DNA from: Epiperipatus broadwayi
Lineage: Eukaryota > Onychophora > Udeonychophora > Euonychophora > Peripatidae
NCBI GenBank assembly: GCA_028023455.1
Contig: JAQFVV010000056.1
Location: 682,001 to 746,000, forward strand
DNA length: 64,000 nt
Direction: 5' to 3'
The notes under the pieces were generated by a model, which made no database searches, had not been told where the DNA came from, and saw only the letters and a list, made by a program, of their open reading frames with translations. Below, in pieces: positions 57,300 to 64,000 of this stretch (its first letter is position 1; each line of letters begins with the position of its first letter). The translations under genes and the position numbers were made by a program.

Positions 57300-57890
57300 A
57301 ATAATTTTGAAAATGCAGTTTTTAAAGTTTGCCTCAGGCATCAAATGATCAGCATGGATATGATAAAAGTAAGCAGTTATTTGTGCATTCAAATCATGCT
57401 TCCACTTGTTTTATTTTGTTGTTCATTCTATAAGATTATCTAAGGTTTTATCATCATCACAGTTCAAAAACATTAATCCTTTTTCTATTGCTCTTTATTG
57501 ATTAATTTTCACTTCAATGGAATATTAAAGGGCATACCTTAGCTTGAACAATACTAACCTTTATTATTTAAAAATATGTTTCTACATCAAAAATTTTTTT
57601 CAGGCTTTTCATTATGTTTCTGTTCAAAGTTCATGTGTAGTGAATCTTTTGACTTTTGGATCTTTAGTTATTGATAAAAGATACCGCACAAAAACTGTTG
57701 TCACTTCCTTTTTGTATTTTTGTTACTGACCTTTTTGTCATAATCTTTGTATTCTTCATGTTTTGCTATAATTCTACTTTCTACTCTTATTTTTTTTATA
57801 ATTTTCCTAATAACTGTATGAGGTTTTCTCTATTTTTAGAGTGTGATGTATCAGCATATATATGATTGTTACATTAACTTGCACTAATCT
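57300..57890. other. AT-rich tract
   Basis: T-rich chance frames on the plus strand only. It may hold the untranslatable downstream part of the adjacent minus-strand LINE. Confidence 0.35.
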
Positions 57891-57959
57891 AGAATTTCCA
57901 TGTCCTCATTTAATCTATGTTAATTGCATGTGCATTTTGCATGTTGAATAGGAAGAGTG

Positions 57960-58440
57960 GTAATAAAACATTATTTCTAATTTTTTTACTAATATGAAAG
58001 CAAACTGTTTTATCATAAATAGCCTGTTGTACCTAAAACTTTTAGATTCACATAAAAAAAATTTCTACAAATGTTCCATAAATTACGAATTGACAAATGA
58101 AGACATCTTTTGACATTCTCTAACCTTTTCTAGTTCCTTGATCTTTTCTCAAATCAGCATATATATCTGAAAATTCCTTTTATGATAAGGCTGGAATATG
58201 TTCTTTATAATTTTCAGAATAATGTCACTTTATGATAGTTTGCAAACTCTGTCAATCCCTTTCTTTGGTAAAATAATATAAATTGAGTTCTTCCAAATGG
58301 TAGATCATTGAATTATTTTACAAATTCATTAGCTTGATTTGGTCTGTGCTGCTATTTTTTTTTTTTCAATTTTCAGCAATATTTCTGATACATTGCTATC
58401 AATTTCAATGGTTTTCATTTTGATGATGATCTTAAGGCTT
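57960..58440 (-). pseudogene. LINE RT fragment (motifs 1-2)
   Basis: Minus strand from the right: a K/N-rich lead, then SIYIILPKKGIDRVCKLS and ILKIIKNIF (58200-58300; IPLPKKGD..DC.NYR..SL.S...KI), followed by LRKDQGTRKG...KDVFICQF (58085-58155; FRKGKGTR..I before motif A). Stops and shifts are present. It belongs to a LINE group with the LPKKG motif, distinct from the 50 kb copy (VPLYKNKGD). Confidence 0.6.
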
Positions 58441-58875
58441 ATGTAAATCCATCCAACATATCTGATTTAATGACTTCTGGTGTTGTTTTGTATATTGTTT
58501 TTTTTTTATGTGTTTGATTTTTCAATATAACATATTCATTGGTATTGTTTCAAGTCTACATATTTATACAATATGTAGGCTTGCTTATCTAATGTTGAGT
58601 TTATTTATTTTATTATGGTTAATTCTTTATGGGAACTAATTGTATTTGGACTACCATCTTAATAATGGGATAGAATGTATATAATGATTTATTTTGTTTA
58701 CTAGAGTATGATTTTTTCTTAATTCCAACCTCAGCCATTTTTCAAATTATTTTTTGTCAGTCAAAAATTCATCCAGAATCTTTTGCAGAGATAAGAGCAA
58801 GCTAATAGCTCTAAACAAGCTTTTCCAATAAATGCCAGAAGATAAAGCATTTAAAATCTTTATTTAGAATTATCC

Positions 58876-58935
58876 CTATCCCCAAACCAATTTTGAGTTG
58901 GTGGCTCTCATCAGTGAGTCACTAGAATATTCAAA
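58876..58935 (-). ncRNA. Decayed hammerhead, left arm of palindrome
   Basis: Minus strand keeps ACUCACUGAUGAGAGCC with an intact CUGAUGA (58906-58912) and the distal UUUGGGG strand, but GAAAC reads AAAAU and GUC reads GUU. Predicted inactive. Confidence 0.6.
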
Positions 58936-59377
58936 CGCTAGATGTAAAATACCAACTCAAGCATAGCATTTATCTAATACTTAACTATTAAGTATAAAAT
59001 CTGAAGTTTTCAGACATCTATATGTCTTCAAATCCAGCTTTCTAACTTAAATAGTTATAAAGGACTGAACTAAATGTTTAGAGCTATTAGCATACTCATT
59101 ATATTACATTTGTAGTACAAGCTTAATACATTAAGTCAGGTAATGTATGACTTGATTTTCTTACTGTTATGGTTTTGCATTTTTGACTTTGGTGATATTA
59201 TATGGCTAAAGCTATTAATTTATGGTGTATCTGAATTTAGTTCAGTTCCATATGGCTATTTAAGTTAAATAGCTGGATTTGAAGGCATATAGATGCCTGA
59301 AAATTGTAGATTTTCTACTTAGTAGTTAAGTATTAGATAAATGCTGAGCTTGAGTTGGTATTTTAGATCTAGTGTCT

Positions 59378-59445
59378 GAATATCCTTCAGCCTCACTGAG
59401 GAGAGCAGAGCCATCAACTCAAAAGTGAGTTTAAAGATAGGGATA
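59378..59445 (+). ncRNA. Decayed hammerhead, right arm of palindrome
   Basis: Plus strand: GAATATCC outer strand, CCTCA inner strand and CTGAGGA (59396-59402) in place of CUGAUGA. GAAAC is unrecognisable. The inverse partner of the left-arm copy. Confidence 0.5.
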
Positions 59446-59665
59446 TTTCTAGATAGAGATTTTAAATGCTTTCTGTTCCAGAATTTATTGGAAAAGCTTG
59501 TTAGAGCTATTAGCATGCCCATTACATTATATTTCTGGTACAAGCTTAATAAGTTAAGTCACGACATGATATATAACTTGATTTTTTAATATATTGTAAT
59601 AGGGACTAGGATTAAACCTTGTTTCAAAGCAATGGATTTTGTAGTCACATGTATATATATAGATA

Positions 59666-60803
59666 TTATTAACTTTAATTAGACTATCTATTTGTTTAAA
59701 TATAAAATGGTATGTGTGTGACCTTGAGTCATCAGATAGCAGCACAATAATTAATTACAAAATACTAAATTTAGAATGAAGGAATAGAGATGAACCACAG
59801 GTAGCTCAAATTCACAGATATATATTTAATAAAACATTTTTATAATTTTATCTAATGTCTCTGATTTGATTTCATAAATTATTTAACACAAATTTCTATT
59901 CTGTCATTTATTATGCTTCTGGCAATGCCAATATAACAAATGTCATGATTAGCAATTTATGGAAGATGCCCGCCCAAGTCTGAGATATCAGAATGGATTA
60001 TTTTAAAAAGCTACTTTTAAAACATAATTTTATTATGACTGAATTTATTTTAAGAGAGAAATGATTAACTCAAACTATAGGAATTGGTGTCGGAGAGAGC
60101 GATACATTTAAAATATAAATGGATCGCGATATTCGCAAATAAATATTTCAAGATTTAAAATACGTAAATTAATCAGATCATGGTCAATCTACCACAATGT
60201 GCTCAGACAAAGGAAAGTGAACAAATCCCAGCATTTTGATGTTACATTACCAGCACAGACTCAATTCACTTGCCCCGTTTCCATGACGCCAAGAAATAAA
60301 GAGAGAATGGTCTGCACCATTGGCAAACCTAAAATATTATAGGGGAAAGAATGAGAATCACCAAGGCTAGCTAAGCTCTGCTTGCTCCGGTTCTTCCCAT
60401 TTTGGTTTTCATATCCTGCTAAGATGGCCAGTGAAATTATCACGTGGTCTAGTTTTGATCTAGTGATCACAAAGGACAAGTAATCAAGCCAAAATGCCGG
60501 CAAGGCAAATACGAGTACTGGAAAATATATTTTAACATTTAAATATAGAATTGTGCTAAGCTAAAGATTACAGAAATGTTATATGGATTGACCAAAATCA
60601 GACCAACAAGAATAAAATAAGCATTACTTATTATTACGAATATCTAAAATGAGTGACATGTCTCTCCCTTCAACACAAAATCCCACTAACATTTCAAATA
60701 ACATTCTATTACTCTCTTATTATTTAACATGAATATAATTTATAAACCCTCTCCCTTTCACTCTTTAAAAATGAAATAATTTAACTAAATGAACTCTCAT
60801 ACT
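59666..60803. repeat. Long direct repeat A, copy 1
   Basis: About 1.14 kb that recurs about 1382 bp downstream with roughly 90% identity and small indels. It contains CCCGCCCAAGTCTGAGATAT, ATGGATCGCGATATTCGC and CTTGCCCCGTT. The 80-residue minus-strand frame at 60261-60503 is not kept in copy 2, so it is not supported as coding. It may be an LTR or part of a long-period satellite. Confidence 0.8.
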
Positions 60804-61046
60804 GTACCGGTCGAAATTGTATGTTAACTCAACACAATTCACAGTCTGGGTAACAGTACCTCGAATCCAACCATACGCGAGATCAAAGATAAAGAATACT
60901 TATGGATTGTACCCTGTTTACCCACTCTCTAAATCTGCAAACTAATTAACAACATTTTGAGGCAAGCAATTAATCTTTTCTACACTCCGTCCCACTAGCA
61001 TCAATGGTAGAGCATGGATCTCAACTAATTCGTATGTCTAACTCTA
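60804..61046. other. Unique spacer between repeat copies
   Basis: Begins GTACCGGTCGAAATTG; contains a tRNA-like CAATGGTAGAGCATGGATCTC (about 61001-61021) without a matching box B. Otherwise nothing recognised. Confidence 0.35.
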
Positions 61047-62230
61047 ATTATTAACTTTAATTAGACTATCTATTTATTTAACTATAAAATGGTATGTGTG
61101 TGACCTTGAGTCATCAGATAGCAGCACAATAATTAATTAGAAAATATATAATTTTAGAATGAATAAAGAGACGAACCACAGGTAGCTTAAATTCACATAT
61201 ATATATATATATTTAATAAAACATTTTTATAATTTATCTAATGTCTCTACTTTTATTTCATATAAGTTAGTTAACACAAATTTCTGTTCTGTCTTTTATT
61301 ATGCCTCTGGCAAGAGAGCAGTATAGTTTATATGCCAATCTAACAAATGTAAACGATTATCGATTTGTGGGAGACGCCCGCCCAAGTCTGAGATATAGGA
61401 ATGGATATTTTTAAAGAGCTATGATAAACATAATTTTATTCTGATTGAATTTATTTTAATAGAGAAATGATTAACTCAAACTATAGGAACTGGTGTTGGA
61501 GAGAGTGACACATTTAAAATATAAATGGATCGCGATATTCGCAAATAAATATTTCAAGATTTAAAAATACATAAATCAGTCATATCATGGTCAATCTGCC
61601 ATAATGTGCTCAGACAAAGGAAAGTGAACAAATTTCAGTATTCGATATTACGATACCAGCATAGACTCAACTCACTTGCCCCGTTCCTATGATGCCAAGA
61701 AATAAAGAAAAGAATAGTCTGCACCATTGGCAAACCTAAAATATTTCAGGTGAAAGAAATGAAAATTGCCAAGACTAACTGAGCTTAGCTTGCCCCGGTT
61801 CTTCCCATTTTAGCTTTCATATCATGACGAGAAAATTAATGGCCAGTGAAATTATCAAGTGGTCTAGTTATGATCTAGCAGTCACAAAGAACAAAAGACA
61901 AGTAATTAAGCAAAATACCAGCAAGGCAAAATATGTGTACTGGAGAATATATTTTAGCATTTAAATATATAATTGTGCTGAGCTATAAAGATTACAGAAA
62001 TGCATATGGATTGATCAAGACCAGGCAAACAAGAATAAAATAAGCATTAATTATTATTACGAATATTTATAATGAGCGACACATATCTCCCTTTAACACA
62101 AAATCCCACTAACATTTCAAATGACATTCTATTTCTCTCTTATTATTTAACATGAATATAATTTATAACCCCCCCCCTCACTTTCACTCTTTAAAAATGA
62201 ATTAATTTAAACTAAATAAACTCTCATACT
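61047..62230. repeat. Long direct repeat A, copy 2
   Basis: Second copy of repeat A. It starts ATTATTAACTTTAATTAGAC as copy 1 does and ends at the shared CTCTCATACT. A C-run lies at 62169-62177. Copy 2 joins repeat C directly, whereas copy 1 ends into unrelated DNA, so the full unit is probably A plus C. Confidence 0.8.
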
Positions 62231-62590
62231 TGAATCTCACGTCTCCCCACAACTAAACCGTGTACGTATAAATATAAAAAAGACATAATAATATAAAATG
62301 GTTTCATCTCGACAAAATAAAGGTTGCTCCAAGTATTAATCTTTCAGAGCTAGAGAATTATTCATTTTTATTTACCGACAAACGTTGGTCGGGAAATAGG
62401 CAGCAGATATTTATTTAGATAAGCTTTTGTCGAGATGGAACAAAATTGGCATATATTCATTTCATTTAAGTAATTAATAACAATATTTTCTAAACCGCAT
62501 TAGAAGGAAGTTTAGCATTAAAAGGCATAATCTTAAAACAGATAGAAAGAGAGCAAAGACATTAGATTTTAAGTAATAGCAAGAGTAGTT
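62229..62590. repeat. Direct repeat C, copy 1
   Basis: About 350 bp that recurs at 63661-64000. Contains a 13-bp inverted pair CATCTCGACAAAA/TTTTGTCGAGATG (about 62306-62318 and 62423-62435) and the hairpin CCGACAAACGTTGGTCGG. Confidence 0.8.
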
Positions 62591-63660
62591 TACAGACTAT
62601 TAAATTAAATATTTTAAATTACATTTAAATTACGTTATGGGGATTACATTTTAGAAGACATTAAAATTTAGCAGGGTTTACATTATTTGGTCACTGGAGT
62701 TTAGAAGAATAAATTAGGCGGTTAGAAATTACAAATTGGAAATATATTACCTAATTTATTATGAGTCCAAGTGGAAGTTGGAATCCCACGATGAAAACTG
62801 AATTTCCACACAGGCATAGCTAGCTATGAATTGAATAAAAGAGTTCAACAGTTCATTTTGATGAATTTTCTCCGGCATGAGGTATTGGACGATCATCTTT
62901 GGGACAGTGGTAGATGGGCAAGTTAAAACCCATCTACCCAACTACCATGCTTGCAGACATTTATTAAAAATTTAACCGGCATAGGTTCGTCAGGCAATCT
63001 CTGACAAAAACTGTCATTGGCTAGCTTCTATTGTTCTCTTTGGCTATTTATACCTTTTTAAACTGTTCTTGGGAAATTCCCTTTTTCATACGCTCCAGGC
63101 TAAGTGGCAAATGTTGGACCTAAAGTATATTGGTATTGTATTTTTGAGATCAACCTTCCGATAAACCCAATGATTTAATTGTTTCAAATCTATTTTTAAT
63201 TAAATGTAGATTTGCAGAATTTATATTTCAAATTATCTTTTCTATTTTAATTTAACTTTAACTTGAAAATCCATTACCATTTTGTTAATGGATTTTCTTT
63301 TGTTTGAATGCTACGGAATGTTAGTAGGGTTTATCATGAAAGCAAATCTCCAGAATAAAATACTTAATAAAAATATATTATATTAAAAATTTATATATTG
63401 ATTTTTATAAAAGTTTCCGTCTGTAATTCTATATATATATGTATTTGTGTATACATATCTATCTGGGCCTCTCTAATATTTATAATAAAAAATTAGTACT
63501 TTAATAACTTATTTACTGGCCTAAAATTTAAATGTAGATAAAATGGCAGACGGAAAGTTTTACAAACATTGTAACACGCGTGGATCAGGTTTGATCCTTG
63601 TCTAGTAATCTAGAAAGACGTGAAGCATGGATCTGGCCTATAGATCCATCTGCTTCAATA
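62591..63660. other. Spacer D with a perfect 10-bp hairpin
   Basis: Contains GGTAGATGGG (62909-62918) and its exact inverse CCCATCTACC (62929-62938), and a TATA-like CTATTTATACC near 63042. No coding frame is supported; the 60-residue minus-strand frame spans the hairpin and is unconvincing. Confidence 0.4.
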
Positions 63661-64000
63661 CTTGAATCTCGTGTCTCCCCACAACTAAATTGTGTATGTA
63701 TAAATATAAAAAAAGACACATAGTAATATGAAATGGTTTCATCTCAAGAAAACAAAGGTTGCTCCAAAATCTTCAGAGCTAGAGAATTATTTATTTTTAT
63801 TTACCGACAAACATTGGTCGAGAAATAGGCAGCAAAATATTTATTTAAATAAAGCTTTTGTCGAGATGGAACAAAATTGGCATATATTCATTTCGTTCAA
63901 GTAATTAATAATAACATTTTTTAAACCACATTAGAATGAAGTTTAGCATTAAGAGGCATAACTTTTAGACAGATAGGAGAGCAAAGACATTAGATTTTAA
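63661..64000. repeat. Direct repeat C, copy 2 (runs off the window)
   Basis: Starts CTTGAATCTCGTGTCTCCCC and follows copy 1 to the last base, about 1432 bp downstream. The repeat unit therefore continues beyond the window. Confidence 0.8.

Larger units (their letters stand above)
58790..59535. mobile_element. Family-2 hammerhead repeat, palindromic
   Basis: The left arm (58790-59070) and right arm (59215-59510) are inverse copies of the 38.8 kb monomer (TATCTAATACTTAACTATTAAGTA, CCAGC, TATAGATGCCTGAAAATT-type blocks). Each arm contains a decayed hammerhead, one on each strand. The flanks AGAGCTATTAGCAT and TACAAGCTTAATA repeat directly (59079-59131 and 59503-59550). No protein is encoded. 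Confidence 0.65.

Noticed and set aside
60261-60503. 80-residue minus-strand frame in repeat A copy 1
   Set aside because: The corresponding frame in copy 2 is disrupted, so there is no sign of coding constraint.
1-64000. CRISPR arrays, bacterial operons, rRNA genes
   Set aside because: No spaced direct repeats with unique spacers, no ribosomal RNA stretches and no prokaryotic gene arrangement were seen; repeats here are eukaryotic mobile elements.

Overview
This is AT-rich (roughly three-quarters A+T by eye) eukaryotic nuclear DNA. It lacks prokaryotic gene order, has long non-coding tracts, tRNA-derived SINEs with A-tails, an RTE-type LINE, a Penelope-like element (PLE) with a GIY-YIG-like tail and a Merlin/ISXO2-like transposase remnant. 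Together these suggest an invertebrate metazoan. I cannot name the species; a chelicerate or a mollusc would both fit. I found no host gene I can name. One 54-bp splice-bounded open stretch (16078-16131) is a weak candidate exon, and one unrecognised open segment (9639-9929) lies in a more GC-balanced island.

Layout: 1551-4145 is a 2.6 kb element with terminal inverted repeats (TIRs); its centre is a palindromic array of about 336-bp monomers. 4660-6660 is a dead RTE LINE (+). 7381-7620 is a GC-richer cluster of three regularly spaced CTCF-like motifs. 11.9-12.3 kb holds the Merlin/ISXO2 remnant (-). 18.7-20.0 kb is a LINE reverse transcriptase (RT) remnant (-). 21.5 kb is a nearly perfect palindromic MITE. 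22.4-39.3 kb contains hammerhead-ribozyme-bearing repeats. Within that span lie a decayed LINE (29.2-32.4 kb, +) and a PLE (32.6-35.4 kb, +) that is itself split by one of those repeats. 40.3-50.3 kb holds several minus-strand fragments of one or two related LINEs, a piggyBac-like MITE (41.2 kb) and nested SINEs. 56.7-59.5 kb has two more inverted-repeat elements and another LINE fragment. 59.67 kb to the end is a block of long, diverged direct repeats that runs off the window.

The most interesting system is two families of non-coding repeats that carry a type I hammerhead ribozyme (HHR) core: CUGAUGA, a short stem II, GAAAC, a minimal two-pair stem III, a GUC cleavage triplet, and a bipartite stem I whose outer helix is intact. 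Family 1 (22.4, 25.6, 28.4, 33.9-34.35, 36.8 kb) inserts with 9-14 bp target-site duplications and has one constant end, on the strand that carries the HHR. Family 2 occurs as a direct dimer with ribozymes about 378 bp apart (38.8/39.2 kb) and as a decayed palindrome (58.8-59.5 kb). PLEs are known to carry HHRs and to be related to small circular-RNA retroelements (retrozymes), so the PLE in the same interval is a plausible source or helper. Most copies are broken; the copies at 25.6 kb and 38.85 kb keep all core bases.

Nearly everything annotated here is mobile-element remnant. Coordinates of degraded elements are approximate, and all domain calls were made by eye.
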